Made by a program: the position numbers and the translations under genes
The notes under the pieces: model-generated
Seen by the model: only the letters and a program-made list of their open reading frames with translations
Databases searched by the model: none
Told to the model about the DNA's origin: nothing
Shown: positions 1 through 8,777 of the stretch, in pieces
Layout of the letters: each line of letters begins with the position of its first letter
Position numbering within the stretch: position 1 is the stretch's first letter
Assembly (NCBI GenBank): GCA_964393215.1
Contig: CAYMSW010000005.1
Location: 1-33,055, forward strand
DNA: 33,055 bases
DNA from: CAYFNK01 sp964393215
Lineage (GTDB): Archaea; Nanobdellota; Nanobdellia; SCGC-AAA011-G17; PNOQ01
Direction of reading: 5' to 3'

Positions 1-183
1 AGTAAAAAACTCCTTAGCTCTTGTCTGTGCTTCGGATTCTTGTGCAGTCAAACCAAGATTAAATCCCATCTTCTCTTTTAACTCATCAAAAACAGGTGTA
101 GCAAACCACACAATAGCAAGAACCAAAACGATAACCAAAATAGCTGCAATCAAATGTGTAAAACCAATCTTACCTTGCTTCAT
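1..183 (-). CDS. Pilin-like secreted protein, N-terminal part only
   Basis: Runs off the left edge; the first 61 residues are visible. The N-terminus reads MKQGKIGFTHLIAAIL followed by a hydrophobic stretch to about residue 28. This looks like a class III (type IV pilin/archaellin-type) signal: short basic head, Gly, then an uninterrupted hydrophobic helix. The rest seen is hydrophilic. A GGAGG stands five bases before the ATG, inside the end of the upstream small gene, so the two are translationally coupled. The location, last in an operon with a pilus-type ATPase and platform, supports a pilin-like or minor-pilin role. The exact family cannot be told from the fragment. Confidence 0.7.
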   Translation of the reverse strand, partial: MKQGKIGFTHLIAAILVIVLVLAIVWFATPVFDELKEKMGFNLGLTAQESEAQTRAKEFFT

Positions 184-184
184 T

Positions 185-337
185 TCATCCTCCGAACCTA
201 AACACTGTCTTCAACGACTCCAAAATATCACCAAAATTTCCCTTCTGAACATACAAAATAACTAACAATATAACTAATAGTATCAATAACAAAATCCAAA
301 TTCCCATTTTATCCCAAACTATTTCGCCTTTTTTCAT
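185..337 (-). CDS. 50-aa single-TM protein with class III-like N-terminus
   Basis: An ORF of 50 codons. It begins MKKGEIVWDKMG and then has a solid hydrophobic helix at about residues 12-30, with a short polar tail ending FRFGG. The K-K-G-E head before a hydrophobic helix resembles archaeal pilin-like signals, where prepilin peptidase cuts after the Gly. Its ATG overlaps the stop of the 274-aa gene in an ATGA arrangement, and its final GGA GGA codons supply the ribosome site for the next gene. Tight packing makes it a real gene. Function is unknown; a minor pilin or assembly factor is inferred from context. Confidence 0.7.
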   Translation of the reverse strand: MKKGEIVWDKMGIWILLLILLVILLVILYVQKGNFGDILESLKTVFRFGG

Positions 338-1158
338 TGTTTGCAAGCAGACATCATACTATCTGCATCCCCCGCATAGAGTCCGACAATATATTCCGAT
401 TTATGTGCAATAAGTGTTGTAGTACCAGTACCAATTAATGTTATGCCCCCCATACACATCTTAATTGCCGCGGGAGTTCCAATTAACGCAGTTTTCACTG
501 CAAGTAAAATTCCTACTCCACAAAGAGCAGTACCTGCCAAAATCTGTCCCCCTCCTGCCCAAAGGTCTGACACGCCTTGTCTTTTATCCGCAAAAAAAGA
601 CACATAAAATTCTTCATCAACATCTACAGGGGTTTTTGTAGAAGTATCTCCCTCAACATCTTCAACTTCACCATACATGTATTGAAAGAAAGTTTGCTCC
701 TCCTTCAATGGAATTGTTTTAGTAGACAGAAAATCATACAGGCCATCCAACTCATCATGTTCTTCCTGCACTTCTTCATCAAAAGATATTTTAGAACAAA
801 CAAAACACCAATTATCTCCTTGCCAAGCATCATAGTTATCAAGAAAATCTACTTTCCCTTCTCCAAACTGATACCAACAATCATACATCTCTCCTGCAAT
901 TTCACCATAAATCTCGTCCTCTCCTGTAGCTTTCACTTCAACATTATCTATCTCACATTGTATTTGATCAAACAAAGTTTCACCCAAAACCTTCGACCTA
1001 GCCTTCAACAAAACACTATCCCTGCAAGCCTCTCTATCAACAGAGGACTTAGTAAAATAAAAAACTCCAACCAAAACAACACCCAACAAGATAGCACCGA
1101 TTAGTATAACAGGTATTGCTTTTACAACAGTTTCCATCATTGCGCCTTTCTTATCCAC
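334..1158 (-). CDS. 274-aa secreted or membrane protein with class III-type N-terminus
   Basis: I chose the GTG at 1158 because AGGAGG lies seven bases before it; an in-frame TTG at 1164 is only one base after that Shine-Dalgarno. The protein starts MDKKGAMMETVVKAIP and has a TM helix to about residue 35, then an acidic, Cys-containing ectodomain with several C..C spacings. A second hydrophobic, Gly-rich segment (about 200-245) lies near the C-terminus. K-K-G before the helix fits a prepilin-type signal. It lies between the 41-aa and 50-aa small genes of the pilus operon. A surface or minor pilin-like component is likely; no named family is recognised. Confidence 0.7.
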   Translation of the reverse strand: MDKKGAMMETVVKAIPVILIGAILLGVVLVGVFYFTKSSVDREACRDSVLLKARSKVLGETLFDQIQCEIDNVEVKATGEDEIYGEIAGEMYDCWYQFGEGKVDFLDNYDAWQGDNWCFVCSKISFDEEVQEEHDELDGLYDFLSTKTIPLKEEQTFFQYMYGEVEDVEGDTSTKTPVDVDEEFYVSFFADKRQGVSDLWAGGGQILAGTALCGVGILLAVKTALIGTPAAIKMCMGGITLIGTGTTTLIAHKSEYIVGLYAGDADSMMSACKQ

Positions 1159-1276
1159 CGCCAATCCTCCTCATCACAAACAAATAAAACAAAGCGATTG
1201 CAACAAATACTATAAGAAACTTAAAAATATACTCAAAATAAACATTCATCTCTCCTCTTTTTTCCATATTCTTCAT
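1151..1276 (-). CDS. 41-aa single-TM protein in the pilus operon
   Basis: The reading frame is open back to 1360, but the best start is the ATG at 1276, which has AGGAG five bases upstream. The protein is MKNMEKRGEMNVYFEY followed by a hydrophobic helix (about residues 15-33) and ends RRIGGG. A head of K-R-G-E is again pilin-signal-like. The 3' end overlaps the ribosome-binding site and start region of the 274-aa gene, so coupling is likely. No family recognised; similar small single-helix proteins occur several times in this operon. Confidence 0.6.
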   Translation of the reverse strand: MKNMEKRGEMNVYFEYIFKFLIVFVAIALFYLFVMRRIGGG

Positions 1277-1301
1277 CCGAACTCCTAACTTATAATAATT
1301 T

Positions 1302-3443
1302 CTAAATTTGGGTTGATCCCAATACTGCCGTAGAGATAATATTGAACAAAATCGTGACAACTAAAGCAACAATAAAGTACAACAAAAAGCCCCTCATTAA
1401 ATTCTTACCTAAAGCATACTGCTCATTCAATTTATCTGCACCGTGTTCAATGCCGTTTGAAATTATACTCAAGATATAAATTATTTGAACAACATAAATT
1501 CCAATTATTAATTGGAAGAAATACCCTGGAATTGTTTGGGTCTTCTGGAACAAACTAGCCAAACTAACAACATCAACTGAAAAATCCGTACCGCCAGAAT
1601 TGACTTGCTGCAACATATATCCTAACTTAGAAATTATACCAACAATCATACTTGCTATTCCAACAACAATACCTGCAATCACTGGGGCCATGAAATTGAT
1701 CTGGCTCTTCATGCTAGAGATAATTTCAGCCAATAAATCTTTCAACCTTTCATTTATTCTCTTAACATTATTAACATAAGTAGAAATGCTCAACAAGGAC
1801 TGCGAAACAATACTTGGACCCTTCCTAGAACTTTCAACCAAAACTTCCATAGAACTTTTAACCAATGGACTTGGATAATCTTTAATGGCACCACGATTCC
1901 TATCAAAAATAGCGCCTTTCAAGCTCATTCCTGCGGCACTCAAATTATTATGAATTGTTCTAAAGAATTTACCAACAGGAGTTCCTTCTAATGTTTTAGA
2001 AACATCATCAAATGCAACTTCCGAAGGAATACCATCTCCAATCCTTGTACCTAATTGGAAAATGCCTGTAGAGAACTCACTCTCCAACTTTTTAGTTTCA
2101 TCCCTTATCTTCTTTCCAGTCTTAGACTTAGACTTATAATACATAGAAAGTGAAAAAGCTAAGCCAAGCGGAATAAAGAAACTCAATATCAAAGCACCCA
2201 TACCAAAAGGACCATAACATTTTCCAGTATCATGACACTCAAAATCAAACAACCTTTCTCCCGTAGCAGTATCTCCGTACAAAACCATATCATAACCTGG
2301 AGAAATCATATGAGAAATAAACGGCAACAGCCCAATAATTAAAAACAAGATAAAAATAAACCAGGCACCAAATAATACTCCCTTACTGGTTGGAATATCT
2401 AACTTTGTTTCTCCATATCCTCCTGGACGTTTAGCTAAAAGATTAACTCCAACATTATAAACAATAATGGGTAAGGCAATATTATACACAATTGCAATAT
2501 AATACCATTTTATTCCACCCATAAAAGCGCCAATCAAAGGAAAGATAACTAAACCTAAAATTGGTAGAATAACACCAAGCATATGCAACATTGTGACAGG
2601 ACTCTGCAAGTCATGTGCATACTTCATCATCTTATCATAAGTTCCTTCCAAAATTACTTCCAAAGACTTGTCCAACAAACTCAACCTTCTATCTTCACTT
2701 GGCTCATACAAACTGCTTTCTAAAAGATGCATCGAATTAACAAACTCTAAATTATGTTTTCTCCAATAACCAAGATACGATTCCAAAGATTCTTTCAAAG
2801 TAGGATATTTTCCAGTTTCAACATCCCAAAATATTTTCCTCAAATCTAAAGACAAAGGATTTCCAACATGTTCAGAAGCAAACTTTATAGCATTTTCAAA
2901 ATTAGATGTATGCCTCATATAAATTACCATATACAAAATACAAAGAACCATCTGATCGCTGGCCTTCAATCTCCACCTAGTTGCCAAATTAATTGGATAT
3001 CTTGTCAAAGGTTTAATCAAAAGCATAGCAACTAATGAAACTAAAATGGCAGCAATCAATCCACCAAACTTAGTAAATCCTGAAACTAAAAAAGAAGCAA
3101 CTCCAGAAAACAAAGCTACCAAAACAATCAAAAAAACAAATAAGAGTGAAAAACTTGCAGCGCCCGTTGGAGTCAAATTCAAATGCGCAATCCTTATACT
3201 TTCTTCTAAAGCCCCAATATCTTTCTTAGACGGATTTATCTTAACTATTGTTTCAGAAAAATTACACAGCCTCTCGTATTTACCCATTGTTCCAGGCATA
3301 GCATCTTTCTTGAATTTAATATACTCTCTAGAAAATTCTGAACTCGGTTGATAACTCTCGGGACTAGGAGCACCAGATTGCTTCTTCAATCTTGATTGAT
3401 ACTTTCTAAGAATCTTATCTATCTCGTCTTTCGATATTGACAT
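1302..3443 (-). CDS. Pilus/archaellum assembly platform membrane protein (FlaJ/TadC type)
   Basis: 713 residues, longer than typical archaeal FlaJ proteins. A cytoplasmic head (about 1-90) is followed by a TM pair (94-150) and a first T2SSF-like helical region (about 160-290). TM helices follow near 285-330, 355-380 and 415-440, then a second T2SSF-like region (about 455-600) and C-terminal helices near 590-615, 645-665 and 685-710. Two T2SSF-like regions separated by TM segments are the hallmark of the inner-membrane platform that couples the ATPase to pilin assembly. The start overlaps the end of the ATPase gene by 29 bases, with GAGGTG four bases ahead, so the two are coupled. Confidence 0.87.
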   Translation of the reverse strand: MSISKDEIDKILRKYQSRLKKQSGAPSPESYQPSSEFSREYIKFKKDAMPGTMGKYERLCNFSETIVKINPSKKDIGALEESIRIAHLNLTPTGAASFSLLFVFLIVLVALFSGVASFLVSGFTKFGGLIAAILVSLVAMLLIKPLTRYPINLATRWRLKASDQMVLCILYMVIYMRHTSNFENAIKFASEHVGNPLSLDLRKIFWDVETGKYPTLKESLESYLGYWRKHNLEFVNSMHLLESSLYEPSEDRRLSLLDKSLEVILEGTYDKMMKYAHDLQSPVTMLHMLGVILPILGLVIFPLIGAFMGGIKWYYIAIVYNIALPIIVYNVGVNLLAKRPGGYGETKLDIPTSKGVLFGAWFIFILFLIIGLLPFISHMISPGYDMVLYGDTATGERLFDFECHDTGKCYGPFGMGALILSFFIPLGLAFSLSMYYKSKSKTGKKIRDETKKLESEFSTGIFQLGTRIGDGIPSEVAFDDVSKTLEGTPVGKFFRTIHNNLSAAGMSLKGAIFDRNRGAIKDYPSPLVKSSMEVLVESSRKGPSIVSQSLLSISTYVNNVKRINERLKDLLAEIISSMKSQINFMAPVIAGIVVGIASMIVGIISKLGYMLQQVNSGGTDFSVDVVSLASLFQKTQTIPGYFFQLIIGIYVVQIIYILSIISNGIEHGADKLNEQYALGKNLMRGFLLYFIVALVVTILFNIISTAVLGSTQI

Positions 3444-5733
3444 TAGGCACCTCTTTCTTTAACTCCCTAGTAAACCATTCATTCCATCTAAAAAAGATTT
3501 TCTCACTATCCAAAACACCAAAGTTAGTTAAAACATCATCTGAAAATTTATGGAACATATCATTTGCTTTAATAGAAAAATCTGCTTCCAACAATTCCTT
3601 TCTATCTAATTTATTTGCCATCTCAACCAAAGTCTCTTTTATTTTCGCCCTAAGCAGTATATTTTCCCAAGCAGCATCCCAATTGCCGGCCCACTCCTTT
3701 ACACTTCCTGCAATTGATTTTATAACTTCAGAATCACCATTAATTAAACTATCTGTGGGTTCTAGCTGATCTGTCTTGTGATTATAAAGCATCAGGTCAA
3801 CAAATGCACCTTCGGTCAAAGGATCGTTTTCCCATTCCTTCCTAACTTCGGTTATGCTAGTAACTCTTCTAATTTTATGCAAACCATCTGGAGATTTAAC
3901 TGGGTTTGCAACAACAATAATATCTGTTGCCTTAAAGCTAGTCCTAGGAACCCCCAAATCATTCACAACCCTATCAAAAATAGCATACGGGCTACCACCA
4001 TGAATTGTTCCTGCAACAACATTAGCCAAAGCACCAACCCTCATAGCTTCATAAAGTGCAAGAGCTTCCTTACTTCTTATCTCTCCAACAATCAAACTGC
4101 TATCTCCCAACCTTAAACTTGTTCTTATTCCTTCATCAGCAGCCAACTCCGTTCCTCCTGCAGCTAAAGCAGATCTAACTTTCATAGGCTGAATATTATA
4201 ACCTAAATCGCGCATAGAACTAACTGGAAGTTCCATTGTATCCTCGACAGTAATAACTCTATACTTTCTCATTATTTCAACCAAACAAGAACCAAGCAAA
4301 GAAGTCTTACCGCTACTCCTTGTTCCTGCAATCAAAAGCGTTCTTGCACCATCAATAATAAAGCTCAACAAACCTGCACCAAGAGGACTAATCATATTAT
4401 TATCTACAAACAAAGGTAATGTCCAAGGCTTCTCTCTATGTCTTCTAAATGCATATGCAATACCTGCAGGATTCAACGGACTTGTTATCACCGATACTCT
4501 TGCTCTAAACTCAGAAACAACTAACTCTGTATCTAAAACTGGATTCGCTTCGTCAAGAGGCCTACCTGACATTATTCTAAACTTAGTTGCCCAACTTTCA
4601 CCATCCTCTGAGCTAGGAGTTATATTTGTTTTACACTCGCCATAATCTTGATGAACAATAAATATTGAGGATTCTCCGATAGGAGAGTTAACGGAAACAT
4701 CTTGAACCTTTGGATCCGAAAGTAAAACTTCAATCAACCCAAAACCAATAGTATACCTAACTAAAATGTTTGCTAAAACTTCGGAGTCTTCATAACTTAA
4801 TGCAATTCCCTTGCTTGCTGCCAACTCATTCAACAAATCCTTTCCAATATTAAAAAAAGTCTGCCTAATTCTCAAAGGATCCGTATATTCTGCAGTCGTT
4901 GGCTTATGCTCCGACATAACAACTCTTGCCAAATCTAGTAACCAAACATGGTCTTCTGGCAAGTTAAACTCAGGAGGAACAAGATGATAAAGTAAATTAA
5001 CTTCGTCAGGAGATTCAAAAACCATTATTTGTGATCCATCTTTTAATTCGTAGTTATCTACCTCATCAGAATTAACAGGGATTCTTGCCATCAATCTAGT
5101 AAACATAAAATTAGGAGATATTGTTGGCCTAATGGCTCTAGCATACAATGACCTATCTCCAAGCTGATATCCGTCCAACTCATTTTTCACTTGCATTACC
5201 AAAGTTGACCTTCCAACTACTTCAAAAATTTCAGAAAGAGATTTCAAGTATGCTGCTTCGTCTTTTGCTTCAAAGGGACCTTTAGAATTTTTCAACCTAA
5301 TCTTCTGCTCCCTTATAATTCTCTTAAGTTCAACATAGGCTCCAATCGGATCTCCTTTCAAAAGATTATTCACAATATATTGAACATCTGAAAACCTTGC
5401 AGGGTACATTTGTGCATACTCCATGCTTGTACCCATTGAAGATAAAGACAAAACTCCTTTCTGCCTAGTTAAAAAAATGTAAATATTCGCAATCTCCCTT
5501 AACATTTGAATTTGATCAACATTATACTGATAATTCCTATCTGCAGACAAAATTATTCTACTAACACTCGGAACTTCAATTAATCTATCTACAACCAAGG
5601 CCATTGTTGCCTTATCATCTTCAATAGACGGGGCATAGGGCAAACCCAAGAAATTAATCTTCATAACCTCTTTCTTCCCTTCCCTGACAAGTTCGTACTC
5701 GCCTGGTTTTAGACTATCACCTTCTTTTACCAT
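3415..5733 (-). CDS. Type II/IV secretion-type assembly ATPase (FlaI/TadA/GspE family)
   Basis: 772 residues. The C-terminal motor has Walker A GTRSSGKT (470-477), an Asp box VEDTMELP (496-503), Walker B SLIVGEIRS (546-554) and a His box TIHGGSPYAIFDRV (576-589). It powers assembly of a type IV pilus or archaellum-type filament at the cytoplasmic face. The N-terminal 300 residues are a long family-specific extension. The ATG at 5733 has GTGGT close upstream, and a TATA-like element near 5780 is shared with the divergent coiled-coil gene. It is the first gene of the minus-strand pilus operon. Whether the filament is an archaellum or an adhesive pilus cannot be decided here. Confidence 0.93.
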   Translation of the reverse strand: MVKEGDSLKPGEYELVREGKKEVMKINFLGLPYAPSIEDDKATMALVVDRLIEVPSVSRIILSADRNYQYNVDQIQMLREIANIYIFLTRQKGVLSLSSMGTSMEYAQMYPARFSDVQYIVNNLLKGDPIGAYVELKRIIREQKIRLKNSKGPFEAKDEAAYLKSLSEIFEVVGRSTLVMQVKNELDGYQLGDRSLYARAIRPTISPNFMFTRLMARIPVNSDEVDNYELKDGSQIMVFESPDEVNLLYHLVPPEFNLPEDHVWLLDLARVVMSEHKPTTAEYTDPLRIRQTFFNIGKDLLNELAASKGIALSYEDSEVLANILVRYTIGFGLIEVLLSDPKVQDVSVNSPIGESSIFIVHQDYGECKTNITPSSEDGESWATKFRIMSGRPLDEANPVLDTELVVSEFRARVSVITSPLNPAGIAYAFRRHREKPWTLPLFVDNNMISPLGAGLLSFIIDGARTLLIAGTRSSGKTSLLGSCLVEIMRKYRVITVEDTMELPVSSMRDLGYNIQPMKVRSALAAGGTELAADEGIRTSLRLGDSSLIVGEIRSKEALALYEAMRVGALANVVAGTIHGGSPYAIFDRVVNDLGVPRTSFKATDIIVVANPVKSPDGLHKIRRVTSITEVRKEWENDPLTEGAFVDLMLYNHKTDQLEPTDSLINGDSEVIKSIAGSVKEWAGNWDAAWENILLRAKIKETLVEMANKLDRKELLEADFSIKANDMFHKFSDDVLTNFGVLDSEKIFFRWNEWFTRELKKEVPNVNIERRDR

Positions 5734-5776
5734 ATTACCACTTTAAAAAAATAACATAACCTTTAATATTCATAGT

Positions 5777-5787
5777 CTTATATATTA
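5777..5787. promoter_or_regulatory. Divergent promoter between the ATPase and coiled-coil genes
   Basis: The 81-bp gap between the divergent starts 5733 and 5815 holds one AT-rich TATA-like core, CTTATATATTA. On the plus strand it sits about 33 bases before the 5815 ATG, giving a leader of only a few bases. On the minus strand the same core would start a roughly 20-base leader for the ATPase gene. The shared element suggests the two arms are co-expressed. Confidence 0.5.
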
Positions 5788-5814
5788 GCTATCTTAAAAT
5801 AACTTTCGTTTAAA

Positions 5815-6171
5815 ATGGATGCGGTTCAACCAAACGTAAATGCTGATTTGAATGACTTAAACACTAGAATAAGGATTCTTGAAGGAAAATACAATTTAAC
5901 AAGAGAAAGAATCTTAATGATTAATCAAAACATGATTGAACATTACAAATCTCTAAACACTGAAGTAAAAACAATAAATGAAGATTTGAGAGAAATTAAA
6001 GAAAGCATTGAAGGCCTAAAAAACACTATGAAAGATGTAATAAAAGAGTTGAAACTTTTCGCTAAAAAAGAACAGGTAAAAATTTTAGAAAAGTATATTA
6101 ATATGTGGAATCCATTAAACGTTGTAACAGAGGAAGAAGTTATAGAACTGATAAAAAAGAATCAAAAATAA
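5815..6171 (+). CDS. Coiled-coil protein, possibly related to archaellum accessory FlaC/FlaD
   Basis: 118 residues, nearly all helical with heptad-like spacing (about 10-100), and a conserved-looking tail KYINMWNPLNVVTEEEV. Archaellum accessory proteins of the FlaC/D/E type have a coiled coil followed by a short domain with similar Trp-Asn-Pro wording; the relation is inferred from memory of that family. It diverges from the FlaI-type ATPase gene and precedes another coiled-coil gene by three bases. A cytosolic scaffold at the filament motor is a reasonable guess. Confidence 0.65.
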   Translation: MDAVQPNVNADLNDLNTRIRILEGKYNLTRERILMINQNMIEHYKSLNTEVKTINEDLREIKESIEGLKNTMKDVIKELKLFAKKEQVKILEKYINMWNPLNVVTEEEVIELIKKNQK

Positions 6172-6174
6172 AAG

Positions 6175-6729
6175 ATGGCATTCAAAAAAGAGAGACCTGA
6201 TGAAAGTAGAGATCTTCTAGATGTTAAAAATGCAGTAGAACCCAGAGCAACCCCTGAAGGAATTCCACCTGGACTTGAAGATGCTCCATCTCCAACAAAG
6301 GAAAAAGAAGTGCCAGTAAAAGATATTTCTCATGTTAAACCCTCTTTCCAAAAACAACAGCAACCAGCTCAACAGATGAACTTCCCAGAACCTTCAGCAG
6401 AGAGAGCAAGCTATGATATGATAGAAGAAATAGCTGAATCTATAGTCGGAGAAAAATGGGATGAATTAATCAGAGGTATTGGCGATCTAAAGCTTTGGAA
6501 AGAAAAAATAGACACTGATTTAGCCGGAGTAAAACAAGAAATAGTAAGAGTACAAAACAGATTCGAAAATCTGCAAAAAGCAGTTCTTGGAAAAGTATCT
6601 GAATATGGAGAAGGCATACAAGACTTAGGATCAGAAATAAAAGCACTAGAAAAAGTTCTAGGGAATATTATAGCACCATTAACAAAGAATGTAAAAGATC
6701 TTGAAAGAGTAACAAAAAAACTCAAATAA
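6175..6729 (+). CDS. Coiled-coil protein with disordered Pro-rich N-terminus
   Basis: 184 residues. Residues 1-80 are rich in Pro, Lys, Glu and Gln and look disordered. Residues 80-184 are a long amphipathic helical region starting MIEEIAESIVGEKWDEL and ending in a Lys-rich tail. It follows the 118-aa coiled-coil gene by three bases, so they form an operon opposite the pilus ATPase. Its stop abuts the convergent membrane-protein gene end to end (6729/6730). Probably a partner of the pilus motor; no named family recognised. Confidence 0.65.
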   Translation: MAFKKERPDESRDLLDVKNAVEPRATPEGIPPGLEDAPSPTKEKEVPVKDISHVKPSFQKQQQPAQQMNFPEPSAERASYDMIEEIAESIVGEKWDELIRGIGDLKLWKEKIDTDLAGVKQEIVRVQNRFENLQKAVLGKVSEYGEGIQDLGSEIKALEKVLGNIIAPLTKNVKDLERVTKKLK

Positions 6730-7227
6730 TTATTTCTTAACGACAACTCTAACTGTAAACAAAACTATGACAATCATAATAATAGCACCAATAACTCTGG
6801 GATGAAAAATAGTTCTCAATGCCTCCCATTCAGGATTTGCTCCAGGGGCATATGGAGTAAATATTGGTCCAAAAACTGCAGTCATCGACCAAACTATAAT
6901 TATCAAGGGCAACCAGATTGCGAACACCTTAAACATTGGCATCTCTGCAACCCCTCCCTTCAAAGCAAACGAAGCAATCAAAGCCAAGAACACCAATGCT
7001 ATCAATAATAAAACAAACCAAGGCGTTATTACATTAACAAGTTCGAAAACAGAACCTGAAAACATGGCAACCAACGAAACCATCAGGGCAATTGTAATAT
7101 TAATCCATGCTTTGCCTTGCAAAACTTTTGTTGCCCCCAAAATAGCATAAAGTAACGTAAAAATAAGTATAAAACTAAATAGGGGCAAAAAATATTCAAG
7201 TAACCCTATGTCCAAAAATGTTGCCAT
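6730..7227 (-). CDS. Multi-TM protein, paralogue 3 of a tandem triplet
   Basis: 165 residues with about four TM helices. Near the N-terminus it reads EYFLPLFSFILIFTLLYAIL, the same layout as the two genes upstream of it (LPFLLVFxxxFAILEKTxILG), but the EKT part has diverged to GATKVLQG. Its ATG shares one base with the stop of the upstream paralogue (TAATG). No catalytic motif is visible. The triplet sits beside the pilus genes and may form a membrane complex with them; that is inference. Confidence 0.7.
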   Translation of the reverse strand: MATFLDIGLLEYFLPLFSFILIFTLLYAILGATKVLQGKAWINITIALMVSLVAMFSGSVFELVNVITPWFVLLLIALVFLALIASFALKGGVAEMPMFKVFAIWLPLIIIVWSMTAVFGPIFTPYAPGANPEWEALRTIFHPRVIGAIIMIVIVLFTVRVVVKK

Positions 7228-7781
7228 TATTCATCCATAACAAAATATTTCTTCTTTTTTTTGGGGCTCCTATTTTCTTTAGTCAAAACTGCAATTATCA
7301 CACCAAAAATAGCTAAAAACAGTATCCAACTAAGGACTTCATCAGTCACCCAATAGGGTAAAAATCCCCAACCATAACCCGACGAACTCAAAGACCATAA
7401 CAAAGCAACAATGGCTATACCGCCTGCAATCCAAACATTAAATCCAGAAAAGAACTTACCATCTTCTCCCCTCCCAGCAAACATAGCTATAACCAACATA
7501 AACATTATTCCAAGAACAATGAAAAACGCCATCCTGGACAAATATTGATTCATGATAAAAATAAGTTCAGTATTAATCAAAATAACAAGTGCCAATACAA
7601 CAGCAAGGATAACATTCAAGTTAGTCTTCGGTTTCCTCTCTTCTTTTGGACCAGTGGATCCCAATATTAGAGTCTTCTCCAAAATAGCAAAAAGAATAAC
7701 AAAAACTAAAAGAAAAGGCAGAACATACTCATAGAAACCAGAACCCTCGAGCGTAGCAAAGATAGAATAGAAGTCTACCAT
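7227..7781 (-). CDS. Multi-TM protein, paralogue 2 of a tandem triplet
   Basis: 184 residues from the ATG at 7781, which is preceded by GGAGG six bases away; a longer open frame reaches 7829 but runs through the upstream gene. It begins MVDFYSIFATLEGSGF and then has YVLPFLLVFVILFAILEKTLILG spanning residues of the first helix. About four TM helices, a Gly/Lys loop after the first and a Lys-rich end before VMDE. The start lies one base after the stop of paralogue 1, and its stop overlaps the start of paralogue 3. Function unknown. Confidence 0.75.
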   Translation of the reverse strand: MVDFYSIFATLEGSGFYEYVLPFLLVFVILFAILEKTLILGSTGPKEERKPKTNLNVILAVVLALVILINTELIFIMNQYLSRMAFFIVLGIMFMLVIAMFAGRGEDGKFFSGFNVWIAGGIAIVALLWSLSSSGYGWGFLPYWVTDEVLSWILFLAIFGVIIAVLTKENRSPKKKKKYFVMDE

Positions 7782-7782
7782 C

Positions 7783-8316
7783 TTAATCCTCCGAACCTTT
7801 TCTAACTGCAAACCAAATTGTTCCGACAATTACTGCAACAAGAATTATTCCACCAATAACATCACTACCAAAATTTGAATTCAAATAAGCAAATACATAA
7901 GACAGAGCACTTATTCCACTATCCGTTATCCAAGCACCCAAGAAAATAACCAAAACACCTATTAAAATCACAAAAACAAATGCAGTATACCAGCCTTTAT
8001 GCTTTCCCTGAAAATCAAACTCGCCGTCCTTGAAGAAAATTCCAACCATCATCAAAAACGAAACAAAGATTATAATCAATAAAGCTATATTAGGCAGAGC
8101 ATTTGTCAAGGCCATCACAACCTTATTAGCAGCAATAGCAAGTAGACCTAAAACCAAAGCAACAATTGAATTCAAATTCTTCTTATCTTTGCCCAAAATG
8201 GCGGTCTTCTCTAAAATAGCAAAAACTACTGCAAAAACAAGCAAGAACGGAAGTATAACATCGAATAAACCAAAGTCCTTCAAAAATTCAATAGTCCCTT
8301 GTAATTTAGAAGCCAT
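7783..8316 (-). CDS. Multi-TM protein, paralogue 1 of a tandem triplet
   Basis: 177 residues with four or five TM helices. The N-terminal amphipathic stretch MASKLQGTIEFLKDFGLF is followed by ILPFLLVFAVVFAILEKTAILG across the first helix, nearly the same as in paralogue 2. It is the promoter-proximal gene of the triplet: TTTTAAATAC lies about 28 bases upstream of the ATG, so the mRNA should be leaderless and separate from the ATPase operon. No known enzyme motif. Confidence 0.75.
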   Translation of the reverse strand: MASKLQGTIEFLKDFGLFDVILPFLLVFAVVFAILEKTAILGKDKKNLNSIVALVLGLLAIAANKVVMALTNALPNIALLIIIFVSFLMMVGIFFKDGEFDFQGKHKGWYTAFVFVILIGVLVIFLGAWITDSGISALSYVFAYLNSNFGSDVIGGIILVAVIVGTIWFAVRKGSED

Positions 8317-8359
8317 ATTATCACTAAAATAAAAATAAGAGTATTTAAAATTTGTGCTT

Positions 8360-8641
8360 TTATTCGGCGGTTATCTCCGTGCCTCTCTCGTCATAACTAG
8401 GAATTTCGGCCTTTGTAACAATCATTATGTCGCCTATGGACTTAACCAATTTGTGCGGAATAATAACTCCCTTAGCACCACTCATGACTTTGCTAATATA
8501 GGATTTCTTGGTAGATCTTATTTTCCACCCATAAATCTTGTTAGAAGCTATAAGCGTCTCTTCAACGTCGCCGAAATACTCTCCATTATCATTATAAACG
8601 GGCATATTGATGACTTCAGATACTCTCTTTGTCTTTAACAT
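8360..8641 (-). CDS. PRC-barrel-like protein
   Basis: 93 residues from the ATG at 8641, which has GGAGG eight bases upstream; the open frame extends to 8716 but past the TATA box. It reads VINMPVYNDNGEYFGDVEETLI, typical of a PRC-barrel strand-turn-strand with a Gly-x-x-Asp/Glu turn, and later IPHKLVKSIGDIMIV, matching the IPxxxVxxIGDxxIV end of PRC barrels. Such small beta-barrels occur in RNA-processing and partition proteins; the role here is unknown. A second PRC-barrel gene lies at 23676. Confidence 0.75.
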   Translation of the reverse strand: MLKTKRVSEVINMPVYNDNGEYFGDVEETLIASNKIYGWKIRSTKKSYISKVMSGAKGVIIPHKLVKSIGDIMIVTKAEIPSYDERGTEITAE

Positions 8642-8777
8642 ATTATATCCCTCCAAGTAAGATACGAACAGAAGTCTCTCAACGTTTATATAATTTTCGA
8701 GCCTTTGAGCCCACATAGAAAACTAGGGAATTTAGGCAAAAAACTTATATAATTCGACAAAGAATATTCAATTGAAG

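Noticed and set aside
577..1104. 175-aa plus-strand frame opposite the pilin-like gene
   Set aside because: Antisense shadow: no TATA or ribosome site, unnatural composition, and the minus frame has a signal sequence and operon context.
1277..1360. N-terminal extension of the 41-aa gene
   Set aside because: Would run through the end of the platform-protein gene, lacks a ribosome site at 1360, and the ATG at 1276 has a good AGGAG.
7782..7829. 16-residue N-terminal extension of paralogue 2
   Set aside because: Overlaps the end of paralogue 1, and the ATG at 7781 has GGAGG at proper spacing and matches the other paralogues.
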